64,000 nucleotides of DNA. Source: RGIG6353 sp045653035. GTDB taxonomy: Bacteria; Bacillota; Clostridia; Oscillospirales; SIG627. Shown here one piece after another: positions 32,687 through 41,916 of this stretch (within the stretch, counting starts at the first letter, position 1; each line of letters opens with the position of its first letter). The notes beneath the pieces were generated by a model, which did not search any database, had not been told where the DNA came from, and saw only the letters and a program-made list of their open reading frames with translations. The position numbers and the translations under genes are program-made. The DNA lies in NCBI GenBank assembly GCA_045653035.1, contig JAZOLO010000006.1:24593-88592 (forward strand), in the 5' to 3' direction.

Positions 32687-33952
32687 ATGGCTTTTAAGCG
32701 TTCCGATATACTCCTTCCGAAATTTGCACGGGACTGTGAGAAGATGCAGAAATGGAGTGTCGTTGCCTGTGACCAATACACCTCCGAGCCCGAATATTGG
32801 AACGGGGTAGAGAAGATTACAGAGGGTGCGGAGTCTACACTTTTTATAACCGTACCCGAAATATATCTTGGTGACAGCAACATTGACGATAGAATAAAGA
32901 AAACCAATCTCACAATGGATAAATATATAGAAAAAGAGATTTTCGACGAATATAAAGATGCTTATATTTTCGTTGAAAGAACTCTAAAAAACGGCGTTAA
33001 GAGATATGGTATCGTTGGAATGGTAGACCTTGAGGAGTACGACTTTTCAAAGGGCTCGAAGTCCAAGATAAGAGCTACCGAGGGCACCGTTATGTCGAGA
33101 ATCCCTCCAAGGCTCAAGGTCAGAAAGGACGCACCCATTGAGCTTCCTCATATTATGATGCTCATTGACAACGAAAGCCGTGATATCGTAGAATCTAACG
33201 CTTTGATAAAGGACTCCTTTCGTAAGCTTTACGATTTTGACCTTATGCAGGATTCGGGTCATATTACAGGCTATCTTATGTCGGATGAGGCGGCTAATGC
33301 ACTTGATAGTAAGCTTGAAGCACTCTCCGACCTTGATACGTTTAATAAGAAGTACGGTGTAAACGAATCCTCGCCCCTCGTTTTTGCTATGGGTGACGGA
33401 AACCACTCTCTTGCAACCGCAAAGACAAACTACGAAAATTTGAAGAAGGAAATAGGAGACGCTGCAAAGAATACTCCTGCAAGGTACGCTCTTTGTGAGC
33501 TTGTAAACCTCCACGATGAGTCTCTTGTTTTCGAGGCGATACACCGAGTAATATTCGATGCCGATGCCGATGGTTTTGTTAAGGCTCTTGAAAAGGAATA
33601 TACCTTAAGCCTTGATGAAAACGCTAAGGGACAGTCCTTTATACTTGTAAGAGAGGGCAAGGAAACAAAGGTTACTGTTACAAATCCCACAGAATATCTT
33701 ACTGTTGCCACAGTACAAAAGGCGCTTGATGCCTATGTCTTGGAAAACGGTGGTGAAATAGACTATATTCACGGTAAGGACGTAGTTATAAATCTCAGCC
33801 GAGGAAAGAATTTTGGAATTGTTTTCGACGCTATGGATAAGTCCGACCTTTATAAATCCGTTATTCTTGACGGTGCATTACCCCGAAAGACATTTTCTAT
33901 GGGTGATGCTTGTGATAAGAGGTTTTATACCGAAGCAAGAAAAATTAAGTGA
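32687..33952 (+). CDS. DUF1015 family protein
   Basis: 421 residues of the DUF1015 family: SVVACDQYTSEPEYW near the N-terminus, MSRIPPRLKVRKDAPIELPH in the middle, and ADGNHS-like FAMGDGNHSLATAK at about residue 235. Members are cytoplasmic, about 400 residues, widespread in Clostridia and sometimes linked to serine metabolism by context; the reaction is not known to me. It has its own promoter and no close co-directional partner. Confidence 0.85.
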   Translation: MAFKRSDILLPKFARDCEKMQKWSVVACDQYTSEPEYWNGVEKITEGAESTLFITVPEIYLGDSNIDDRIKKTNLTMDKYIEKEIFDEYKDAYIFVERTLKNGVKRYGIVGMVDLEEYDFSKGSKSKIRATEGTVMSRIPPRLKVRKDAPIELPHIMMLIDNESRDIVESNALIKDSFRKLYDFDLMQDSGHITGYLMSDEAANALDSKLEALSDLDTFNKKYGVNESSPLVFAMGDGNHSLATAKTNYENLKKEIGDAAKNTPARYALCELVNLHDESLVFEAIHRVIFDADADGFVKALEKEYTLSLDENAKGQSFILVREGKETKVTVTNPTEYLTVATVQKALDAYVLENGGEIDYIHGKDVVINLSRGKNFGIVFDAMDKSDLYKSVILDGALPRKTFSMGDACDKRFYTEARKIK

Positions 33953-34074
33953 AGATAGACATTTTGATTAAAAACTGAATTGCAAAATAATAATTTATGG
34001 CAAATTTGTTATACACAAATATATTTTATATGATATACTAAAAAATAAAAAATCTACCGCAAAAGGAGGGTATT

Positions 34075-35295
34075 ATGAAAACCTGTGTAATTATCGGTGC
34101 AGGAGGAAGGGGAAAGGATTCTTATGCTCCTTGCATTGAAAAAAGCAAATTAATGAAAATTATAGGTGTTGTTGAACCTGACGAATATAAGAGAGAGCAA
34201 TTTAAAAATAGATATAATGTATCCGACAGTATGTGTTTTGAGGATTATCACGAGTTTTTTGAAAAGGGAAGACTTGCTGATGCCGTTATTATATGCACTC
34301 AAGACAGAATGCATACCGAACCCACACTTTTAGCAAAAAAATGCGGTTATCATATACTTCTTGAAAAGCCCATAGCTCCTACATTGCGGGAGGTAAAAAA
34401 GCTTGAACGTGAATTTGAGGGCTACGATAAAATTTTTATGACGGGATTTGTTTTAAGGTATACTCCTTTTATAAAAAAAGTGAAGGAGATAATTGAGCGT
34501 GGTGAGATAGGCGACATTGTTACGATGCAGCTTAATGAAAATGAAGGTTTCTGGCATCATGCCCACAGCTATGTCAGAGGCCCATGGAACAGCACTAAAA
34601 GGTCATCGCCTCTTATAGTCGCAAAATCAAGCCACGATATCGACCTCATGATATATCTTGTTGGTTCAAGCTGTAAGTACATATCCTCTTATGGAAACAA
34701 TACTTATTTCAAGGCAGAAAACGCTCCGGGCGAGGTTCCTGAAAGATGCACTGACGGATGTCCTTTTCAGGATAAGTGCATATATAATGCAGTTGAGCAG
34801 TACACTCGAGGCAAAGCGAGATACTTTGTACATAAATTTGAGTGTGGAGAAAAGGATGAGGACATTATAGAAGCCCTTAAAAACAATCCTTATGGAAGAT
34901 GTGTTTACCGTTGCGACAACGATGTTTGCGACCATCAGGTGGTTTCCATGGAATTTGAAAATGGTGTTACCGCTATGTTTACCGTAAGTGCTTTTTCTCT
35001 TGAAAACAACCGAACTATCAAGCTTATGGGTACAAAGGGTGAGATAGGAGGTTGTCTTGATACAGGAGAAATTGTGCTGAAAAAATTCAGCGACATGTCT
35101 GAAAAAAGAATAAAAATAGACCACGGCGGTTCAAAGCATGCAGGCGGAGATGAGGGGCTTATTGAGTATTTTGCAAAAACAGTTGATAGAGCAGAGCTTG
35201 TTGAAGAAAAAATTGACCCTTGGATGTTTGAGGCACATAAGGTAGCTTTTCGGGCTGAAAAATCAAGAGTCAAGAATACCAGAATAAAGATGTAG
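34075..35295 (+). CDS. Gfo/Idh/MocA family oxidoreductase with Cys-rich insert
   Basis: 406 residues. The NAD-binding loop reads CVIIGAGGRGKDSYAP and the family Lys is in LLEKPIAPT. Around residues 225-290 is an insert with CTDGCPFQDKC and later CVYRCDNDVC, six Cys that could bind a metal. This insert occurs in a subfamily of Gfo/Idh/MocA enzymes that I associate with sugar oxidation. Strong AGGAGG start site. No adjacent transporter or regulator, so the substrate cannot be inferred. Confidence 0.85.
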   Translation: MKTCVIIGAGGRGKDSYAPCIEKSKLMKIIGVVEPDEYKREQFKNRYNVSDSMCFEDYHEFFEKGRLADAVIICTQDRMHTEPTLLAKKCGYHILLEKPIAPTLREVKKLEREFEGYDKIFMTGFVLRYTPFIKKVKEIIERGEIGDIVTMQLNENEGFWHHAHSYVRGPWNSTKRSSPLIVAKSSHDIDLMIYLVGSSCKYISSYGNNTYFKAENAPGEVPERCTDGCPFQDKCIYNAVEQYTRGKARYFVHKFECGEKDEDIIEALKNNPYGRCVYRCDNDVCDHQVVSMEFENGVTAMFTVSAFSLENNRTIKLMGTKGEIGGCLDTGEIVLKKFSDMSEKRIKIDHGGSKHAGGDEGLIEYFAKTVDRAELVEEKIDPWMFEAHKVAFRAEKSRVKNTRIKM

Positions 35296-35325
35296 AGAAG
35301 AGTGTCTTAGGACACTCTTCTCTCT
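35296..35325 (+). terminator. terminator after the Gfo/Idh/MocA gene
   Basis: AGAAGAGTGTC and GACACTCTTCT stem followed by CTCTTTAT, directly after the stop. Confidence 0.8.
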
Positions 35326-35360
35326 TTATATATCTTTATATATAAAATTATACAAATTTC

Positions 35361-35389
35361 TTGAAATATTCACAGCTTTGTGGTAAAAT
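35361..35389 (+). promoter_or_regulatory. promoter at the head of the priA block
   Basis: TTGAAA (35361-35366), 17-base spacer, TAAAAT (35384-35389). Transcription would start near 35396, which rules out an upstream in-frame ATG at 35380 as the start of the next gene. Confidence 0.7.
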
Positions 35390-35427
35390 ATACACTGTAT
35401 AGTTATCGTTTGGAAAGGATATTGAAA

Positions 35428-36105
35428 ATGGAAGAAAAAACGAAAAAAATAACCCTTTGGAAGATTACCAAATGGACACTTATGCTTATAAGTATTTTGG
35501 TTTATGCACTTGCATTTACGAGAATATTCGTTTCCTGCGATGCTAGTATTTCCGACGATATAATACTCACGGCAGAGGAGAAAAAGGATTTCGATAATCT
35601 CGATATAGATTATCCCTTATACAACTATCAGCCTCTTTCATGGACAAGCGAGGACGGAACTGTACAGATAAAGAACATTCACTATCTTGACCCCTTAGAC
35701 GAGCTACAGTTGACACTCCGCTATAGAATTTCCACCTACGAAAAGGAAAAAGGAGCGATACCCTTCTACTGTAGGGTTAGAGCAACTGAAGGGGAGAACG
35801 AGACGGTTTTTGAAAACCTTGAGACACATTTTGAATCAAGATATAATTACGGATATATCCGCATTTGCATTGACGACATTGTGATAGACGACGGAGAAAA
35901 GGTTACAAGCAGAGCACAAAGAGTTGATGACGAGGGCAACGTTACCTACGAAACGGTTACCGAAATAGTCGGCGGTAATAAGGTTTCCCTCGATATATAC
36001 GACAGCGAGACAGACGAGCTTCTTTTCACCTTTGCTATTGCGGGAAAGCCCCTAGAGGGAATAAGAATGAGAAGAAATAAGGTTGATACAAGAATTATTG
36101 AATGA
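35428..36105 (+). CDS. membrane-anchored hypothetical protein
   Basis: 225 residues: a Lys-rich cytoplasmic start (MEEKTKKITLWKITKW), one membrane helix (LMLISILVYALAFTRIFVSC) and an extracytoplasmic beta-rich domain (QLTLRYRIS, RYNYGYIRICIDDIVIDD). Start chosen by GGAAAGGA and by the promoter position. It is the first gene before priA and its stop is 16 bases before the priA start, so it is co-transcribed. Family not recognised. Confidence 0.75.
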   Translation: MEEKTKKITLWKITKWTLMLISILVYALAFTRIFVSCDASISDDIILTAEEKKDFDNLDIDYPLYNYQPLSWTSEDGTVQIKNIHYLDPLDELQLTLRYRISTYEKEKGAIPFYCRVRATEGENETVFENLETHFESRYNYGYIRICIDDIVIDDGEKVTSRAQRVDDEGNVTYETVTEIVGGNKVSLDIYDSETDELLFTFAIAGKPLEGIRMRRNKVDTRIIE

Positions 36106-36121
36106 AAGGGGAGGTGGTCAG

Positions 36122-38518
36122 ATGTTTAAGGCAGAGGTAAGGCTTTTATCTGCACTGCCCGAATTTGACCGCCCATACAGCTACTTTTCGGATATACCGA
36201 TTCGTGTCGGCGATATTGCGGCACTTCCCTTCGGAAGCTCCGACAGGCATCAATACGGAGTAGTAACCTTTGTGGAGCCTTGCGGAGAAAACGATAACTT
36301 AAAGAAAATTCTTTTCCTCTTACCCGATATCTATTCACTGAACTTAATTCAGCTTGGCTGTGCGGAATTTATCTCCGAGCAGTTTTTCTGCACCTTCGGC
36401 GACGCGCTTCGCCTCATGCTGCCAACAGGACTTGACATTGATACGGCAGAGTATCTTATAAAAGGCGAGAACTTTGCAGAGCTTGACCGTGGTGAGATAA
36501 AAGAAGCGATAGAGCGAGACGGAAGATTTTATTTAAATTCTACCGTCACAAAAAAGAGCGTTCAAGGATATCTCAAAAAAGACGTGCTCCGTCATCAAAC
36601 CGAGGCGGTTTGCCACGTAAACGAAAAAAAAGAACGCTTTGTGAAGGCAGTCTCCGAAACATTCGACGAGGAAAAGCTTCGTGGACTTAAAAACCGTGAG
36701 CTTTATAAAAGAGCTCTTGAACACCTTTCGGAAAGCGGAGAAATATCCGTCAAAGCACTACACGAGATATACTCGGTGGGGTCCGCGGGACTGAACACTC
36801 TTCAAAAAAGAGGACTTGTAGAGATAATCTCAAAAAGCGTTGAAAGAACGCCCTATAATATACCGAAAAACTCAAAGCCCGTGAAAATCACCCTTTCAGA
36901 TGAGCAGGAGAGAGCATATACTACACTTGAAAAGCTTCTTTTGTCAAAGGAGCCTTCCGCTGCCCTTCTTTACGGCATTACGGGAAGCGGAAAGACCTCG
37001 GTAGTGCTAAGCCTTATAGATAAGGCGGTGAGCGAGGGACGTGGCGTTATAATGCTTGTTCCCGAAATAGCGCTTACCTCACAAAGTGCAGAGGTGCTAT
37101 TTTCAAGATACGGTGACGAGGTTGCAATAATTCACTCGGGAATGTCAAAGGGTGAAAGGTACGATAGCTGGCAGGCGATAAAGTCGGGTAAAAAGAAGAT
37201 AGTTCTCGGTACTCGCTCTGCTATATTCGCGCCTGTCGAAAACCTCGGACTTATCGTTATAGATGAGGAGCAGGACGACAGCTTCAAGTCGGATATGAGC
37301 CCACGCTACCGCACAAAGGACGTGGCACGATATATTTGTGCAAAATCCTCCTCTATGATGCTTCTTTCATCTGCAACTCCCGACGTTGAAAGCTTTTATA
37401 ATGCAAAAGAGGGCAAGTATACCCTCGTAACCCTCGATAAGCGTTACGGAAAGGCAACACTCCCCGATATCGTTATTTCAGACCTTTTAACCGACAGAGT
37501 TGCTTCTCCCGAAAGACTTATAGGAGAACAGCTTGAAGATGCCCTTCGGGAGACCCTTGAAAAGGGTGAACAGGCAGTGCTCTTTGTGAACAGGCGGGGA
37601 CTTCGTAAGCTTCTTACCTGCCGTGACTGCAGAACGGCGGTGACCTGTCCCAATTGCAGTGTTCCAATGACACTTCACCAAAAGGACGGCGGCTACAAGC
37701 TTGTTTGCCATTATTGCGGATACCAGATGACCCCTCCCACGGTTTGTCCTACCTGTAATTCCCCCCACATGCAGTACAGAGGCTACGGCACACAAAAGCT
37801 TGAAGAAGAACTGAAAAAGCTTTTCCCAGACAAAAAGGTACTTCGCCTTGATGCAGACAGTACACGGAAAAAGCTGTCACATGAGGATATAATAAACGAC
37901 TTTTCCTGTCACCGCGCCGATATTCTTATTGGCACACAGATGGTGGCAAAGGGACACAACTTCGAGGACGTTACCCTTGTGGGGGTAATCATGGCAGACC
38001 TTTCACTCTTTTCCTCCGATTACCGTGCAAACGAGCACACCTTCTCTCTTATGACACAGGTTGTGGGCAGAGCGGGCAGAGGAAATAAAAAGGGACGTGC
38101 GGTGCTTCAGACCATGAACCCCTATAACGAAATAATAGAGCTTTGCACTACTCAGAATTACGAGGAGTTTTACAAGGGTGAGATAGCACTCAGACGTGCT
38201 CTCGTTTATCCTCCCTTCTGCTCGGTTGCAGCCTTTTATCTTTCAAGCGACAGTGAAAAGAACCTTGAAGCAGGCTCGGAGAAGATGGAGAGGACAATAG
38301 CCGAAAAGCTTTCGGGTGAGTTTTCCAACGTGAAGATAATCGCCTACGGACCCTTTGAGGCAATTCCGTATAAGCTTAAAAATACATACAGGCGTAAGCT
38401 TGTGGTAAAATTCAAAAACAATAAGCGTACTCGTGAGCTTTTCCGCAGTATACTTTCGGAGTTTAATAAAAAGGACAAGGTAAGGTGCTTTATAGATATA
38501 TCGCCTACCGTGTTATGA
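36122..38518 (+). CDS. priA: primosomal protein N', replication restart helicase
   Basis: 798 residues with an N-terminal DNA-binding domain, Walker A GITGSGKTS at about residue 285, DEEQD at 381 (the PriA form of DEAH), and two zinc sites (CRDCRTAVTCPNCSVP and CHYCGYQMTPPTVCPTC). PriA reloads the replisome at stalled forks. The ATG at 36122 follows GGGGAGGTGG; an earlier in-frame ATG overlaps the previous gene. It heads a conserved Bacillota cluster. Confidence 0.96.
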   Translation: MFKAEVRLLSALPEFDRPYSYFSDIPIRVGDIAALPFGSSDRHQYGVVTFVEPCGENDNLKKILFLLPDIYSLNLIQLGCAEFISEQFFCTFGDALRLMLPTGLDIDTAEYLIKGENFAELDRGEIKEAIERDGRFYLNSTVTKKSVQGYLKKDVLRHQTEAVCHVNEKKERFVKAVSETFDEEKLRGLKNRELYKRALEHLSESGEISVKALHEIYSVGSAGLNTLQKRGLVEIISKSVERTPYNIPKNSKPVKITLSDEQERAYTTLEKLLLSKEPSAALLYGITGSGKTSVVLSLIDKAVSEGRGVIMLVPEIALTSQSAEVLFSRYGDEVAIIHSGMSKGERYDSWQAIKSGKKKIVLGTRSAIFAPVENLGLIVIDEEQDDSFKSDMSPRYRTKDVARYICAKSSSMMLLSSATPDVESFYNAKEGKYTLVTLDKRYGKATLPDIVISDLLTDRVASPERLIGEQLEDALRETLEKGEQAVLFVNRRGLRKLLTCRDCRTAVTCPNCSVPMTLHQKDGGYKLVCHYCGYQMTPPTVCPTCNSPHMQYRGYGTQKLEEELKKLFPDKKVLRLDADSTRKKLSHEDIINDFSCHRADILIGTQMVAKGHNFEDVTLVGVIMADLSLFSSDYRANEHTFSLMTQVVGRAGRGNKKGRAVLQTMNPYNEIIELCTTQNYEEFYKGEIALRRALVYPPFCSVAAFYLSSDSEKNLEAGSEKMERTIAEKLSGEFSNVKIIAYGPFEAIPYKLKNTYRRKLVVKFKNNKRTRELFRSILSEFNKKDKVRCFIDISPTVL

Positions 38519-38529
38519 AAGGAATAAAA

Positions 38530-38997
38530 ATGGCTATACTTAATATTGTGAAAACAGGAGACGATATTTTAAAAAAGAGGTGTCGTCCCGTAGAAAAGAT
38601 TGACGAGCGTACCCTCACCCTCCTTGATGACATGAAGGAAACCTTAAAGGTAGCAAACGGTGCAGGACTCGCCGCCGTTCAGGTGGGTATTCTTAAAAGA
38701 GTCGTTATAATCGACGACGGAAGCGGACCCGTTGAGCTCATAAATCCCGAAATCGTAAAGACCGAGGGAGAAGCGGAGGTTTACGAGGGCTGTCTTTCAT
38801 TCCCCGACGTGTGGGTGGTTAAAAAGCGTCCTGCCAAGGTTTGGGGCAAGGCTCTGGACAGAAACGGAAAAGAGATAACCTTTGACGGAGTTGAAGGACT
38901 TTTCGCACAGGCTTTCTGCCATGAGACAGACCACCTTAACGGAAAGCTTCTCACAGACGACATTGTAAGATACGTTGAAAAGGATGAGATTGAATGA
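38530..38997 (+). CDS. def: peptide deformylase
   Basis: 155 residues with the three signatures: GAGLAAVQ (residues 44-51), EGCLS (86-90, metal Cys 88) and HETDH (131-135, metal His and catalytic Glu). It removes the formyl group from new proteins. The start at 38530 follows AAAGGA; the upstream frame overlaps priA. Its stop overlaps the fmt start (ATGA), coupling the enzymes that add and remove formyl groups. Confidence 0.96.
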   Translation: MAILNIVKTGDDILKKRCRPVEKIDERTLTLLDDMKETLKVANGAGLAAVQVGILKRVVIIDDGSGPVELINPEIVKTEGEAEVYEGCLSFPDVWVVKKRPAKVWGKALDRNGKEITFDGVEGLFAQAFCHETDHLNGKLLTDDIVRYVEKDEIE

Positions 38998-39929
38998 AGA
39001 TAATGTATATGGGCACGCCTCTTTTTGCAGCACGTGTCCTTGAAATAATAAGAGAAGAATTTGAGAATTGTGAAATTGACGTTGTGACAAAGGTTGATAC
39101 CCCACAGGGCAGAAGCTATAAGCTGACCCCCTCTGAAACAAAGGTTATGGCAGAGAACCTCGGACTTCCCGTTTTCCAGCCCGAAAACTTAAAAGAAGAA
39201 AACTTCAAAGCTACCCTTGAAGCATCTGCCCCCGACGTTATAATCGTTGCCGCCTACGGAAAGATACTTCCCGAATACGTTTTGAACTTCCCGAAATACG
39301 GATGTATCAACGTGCACGGCTCACTTCTTCCCGAATACAGAGGTGCCGCCCCCGTCAACCGTGCCATCATGGACGGCAAGACAAAAACGGGTGTCACCAT
39401 CATGTATATGGAAAAGGGACTCGATACAGGCGATATGCTTTCAAAGGCAGAGGTCGATATAACAGACGATATCACCGCAACAGAGCTTTTTGCCACTCTT
39501 GCAGAGGTTGGAGGAAGACTTATGTGCGATACTCTCCGCTCCATTATAAAGGGTGAGGTTACCCCCGAAAAGCAGGACTCGGAAAAATCCACTTATGCCG
39601 AAAAGCTTACCTCCGATGACAGAATCATCGACTGGTCCAAGTCTGCTCGTGAGATTGTCCGCAAAATACACGGACTTTCCGACGAGCCCTCGGCAACCAC
39701 CCATACCCCCGACGGAAAGCTTTTAAAGATTTTCCGTGCATCTGTCTCAGACGACTCACCCGATGGGGATTTCGGTGAAGTTGTTTCTATCAAGAAAAAG
39801 CTTCAGGTCAAGGCAGGAGAGGGAAGTGTGCTTCTTCTTGAGGTGCAGGGAGAGGGTGCGAAAAGAATGAAATTTGCAGATTTTTTGAACGGAAGGCGAA
39901 TAGCCCTCGGTGATAAGTTAGGAGAATAA
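38994..39929 (+). CDS. fmt: methionyl-tRNA formyltransferase
   Basis: 311 residues. MKIMYMGTPLFAARVLEII is the usual opening, HGSLLPEYRGAAPVNRAIM holds the formyl-THF site and the catalytic His-Asp region, and IDWSKSAREIVRKIHGL starts the C-terminal tRNA-binding domain. It overlaps def by four bases and is followed after one base by the zinc peptidase gene. Confidence 0.96.
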   Translation: MKIMYMGTPLFAARVLEIIREEFENCEIDVVTKVDTPQGRSYKLTPSETKVMAENLGLPVFQPENLKEENFKATLEASAPDVIIVAAYGKILPEYVLNFPKYGCINVHGSLLPEYRGAAPVNRAIMDGKTKTGVTIMYMEKGLDTGDMLSKAEVDITDDITATELFATLAEVGGRLMCDTLRSIIKGEVTPEKQDSEKSTYAEKLTSDDRIIDWSKSAREIVRKIHGLSDEPSATTHTPDGKLLKIFRASVSDDSPDGDFGEVVSIKKKLQVKAGEGSVLLLEVQGEGAKRMKFADFLNGRRIALGDKLGE

Positions 39930-39930
39930 A

Positions 39931-40626
39931 ATGCCGTTTTTTTACTACTACGATATATGGATTATACCTGTAATACTCGCCGCTATCTGGTCTATGATTG
40001 CAGGGGCGAGAGTCAATTCAACCTTTAAGAAGTTTTCCACCGTTAAAAGCATGAGAGGACTTACGGGTGCCGACTGTGCTATGGCGGTGCTGAGAGCAGG
40101 CGGTGTGAATGACGTGAGAGTCGAAAGGGTCAGCGGAAACTTAACCGACCACTTTGACCCCAAAGCGAAGGTAATAAGACTTTCTGACTCGGTTTACTCG
40201 TCAAGCTCTATTGCAGCCCTCGGCGTTGCGGCACATGAGGCAGGACATGCTGTGCAGCATAATGTAGGCTATTTTCCCATAAGAGTGAGAGGTGCTATAA
40301 TTCCCGTAACACAGCTTGGCTCAAACCTCGCTTTACCTCTCGTTATAATAGGACTAATACTCTCAGCACCAACACTTGCATATCTGGGCGTTGCTTTCTT
40401 CGGGTTTTCGGCACTCTTTCAGCTTGTGACACTCCCCGTTGAATTTAACGCTTCCCGCCGTGCCATGGAGGCGTTAAGGGACGGCAGTATCCTCTCAGAC
40501 AGTGAGCTTTCAGGTGCAAAGAAGGTGCTTTCGGCGGCTGCTATGACCTACGTTGCAGCCCTTGCAGTTTCTCTTGCAAACCTGCTCCGTCTTTTCATGA
40601 TGGTAAACAGAAACCAAAGGAGATAA
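39931..40626 (+). CDS. YugP-type zinc metallopeptidase
   Basis: 231 residues with membrane helices at both ends and the zinc motif HEAGHAVQH (about residue 98). The protein begins with YYYDIWIIPVILAAIWSMIA, typical of YugP-like neutral zinc peptidases, which sit in the def-fmt-rsmB cluster in many Clostridia. Substrate unknown. GGAG precedes the ATG, inside the fmt end. Confidence 0.9.
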   Translation: MPFFYYYDIWIIPVILAAIWSMIAGARVNSTFKKFSTVKSMRGLTGADCAMAVLRAGGVNDVRVERVSGNLTDHFDPKAKVIRLSDSVYSSSSIAALGVAAHEAGHAVQHNVGYFPIRVRGAIIPVTQLGSNLALPLVIIGLILSAPTLAYLGVAFFGFSALFQLVTLPVEFNASRRAMEALRDGSILSDSELSGAKKVLSAAAMTYVAALAVSLANLLRLFMMVNRNQRR

Positions 40627-40633
40627 ATTCCCC

Positions 40634-41914
40634 GTGAAAAATCCAAGGAAGCTTGCATTTGACAGTCTCAAGAGATGCGAAAAGGACGGCAAATACTCAA
40701 ACCTTGAGGTTGCTTCCCGCATTTCGTCAAACGAACTGGATTCACGTGACAAGAGCCTTTATACCGCCCTTGTCTACGGAGTAATTGAAAAAAGAATATC
40801 TCTTGATGCACTCATTTCAAAATTTTCTAAAAAGCCTGTTTCTGATATTGACCGTGAGGCACTCGTTGCTCTAAGGCTCGGACTCTATCAGATAGCCTTT
40901 ATGGACAGAATACCCACCCACTCCGCTTGTGACGAGTCGGTGGAGCTTGTAAAGAGCTCGGGGAAAAAGGCGGCAGTGCCCTTTGTCAACGCAGTTTTAC
41001 GCTCGGCTGTAAAGGAGCGTGAGTCTTTTGAGAGAATTTTAAGGGAGGCAGGGGAGAGTGCTCTCTACTCTATGCCACAATTTATCATTTCTCTCTGGCG
41101 TGAGGGCTACGGCGAGGAGATGACGGCGAAGCTTCTTTTGGCATTTCAGAAAAAGCCCCCCGTCACCCTTCGGGTAAATACTCTTAAAATATCGACAGAA
41201 GGTCTTTTTGAAAAGCTTATAGAGAGCGGTGCAAAGGTAGAAAGGCATCCATTTGCTAGGGATATTATAATTCTTTTATCAGGAAGCGTTGAGGGGCTTT
41301 ACGGCTATAGTGAGGGCTATTTCTTCGTTCAGGGTACAGGCTCTTACATGGCGGTAAAGGCACTTTCTCCAAAGGCGGGTGAGCGTATTATCGACACCTG
41401 TGCCTGTCCCGGAGGAAAGAGCTTTTCCGCATCGGTTGAGATGAAAAACAAGGGAGAGGTATTCTCCTTTGACCTACATAAAAATAAGCTCTCTCTAATT
41501 GAAAAGGGTGCAAAAAGACTTGGGATTGATATAATTCAAGCAGAGGAAAACAATGCCAACAATCCACCTGCACACCTTATCGGTACTGCCGACGGCGTAA
41601 TATGCGACGTGCCCTGCTCGGGACTTGGTATTATTGCCAAAAAGCCCGACATAAAATATAAGGATGCGGAGGATATAAAAAGACTTCCCGAGGTTCAATG
41701 TTCAATCCTTCAAAATTCTTCTAAGTACCTGAAAAAAGGCGGTAGGCTGGTTTATTCCACCTGCACCCTCAACCCCGAGGAAAACGAGAGGGTAACCGAA
41801 GAATTTTTGCAGGAACACACCGATTTTCACAGAGCAGAGGGGTATCCTGTTACGGTATTTCCCTTTGACGGATACGAGGACGGCTTTTTCTACGACCTCT
41901 TAATTAAGGACTAG
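40634..41914 (+). CDS. rsmB: 16S rRNA m5C967 methyltransferase
   Basis: 426 residues with a GTG start. The N-terminal NusB-like domain is followed by the methyltransferase with SAM site CACPGGKSFS, catalytic Cys at 328 (DVPCSGLG) and second Cys at 377 (YSTCTLNPEENE). It methylates C967 of 16S rRNA. AAAGGAGA is well placed. It is separated from rlmN by two bases. Confidence 0.95.
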   Translation: MKNPRKLAFDSLKRCEKDGKYSNLEVASRISSNELDSRDKSLYTALVYGVIEKRISLDALISKFSKKPVSDIDREALVALRLGLYQIAFMDRIPTHSACDESVELVKSSGKKAAVPFVNAVLRSAVKERESFERILREAGESALYSMPQFIISLWREGYGEEMTAKLLLAFQKKPPVTLRVNTLKISTEGLFEKLIESGAKVERHPFARDIIILLSGSVEGLYGYSEGYFFVQGTGSYMAVKALSPKAGERIIDTCACPGGKSFSASVEMKNKGEVFSFDLHKNKLSLIEKGAKRLGIDIIQAEENNANNPPAHLIGTADGVICDVPCSGLGIIAKKPDIKYKDAEDIKRLPEVQCSILQNSSKYLKKGGRLVYSTCTLNPEENERVTEEFLQEHTDFHRAEGYPVTVFPFDGYEDGFFYDLLIKD

Positions 41915-41916
41915 AT

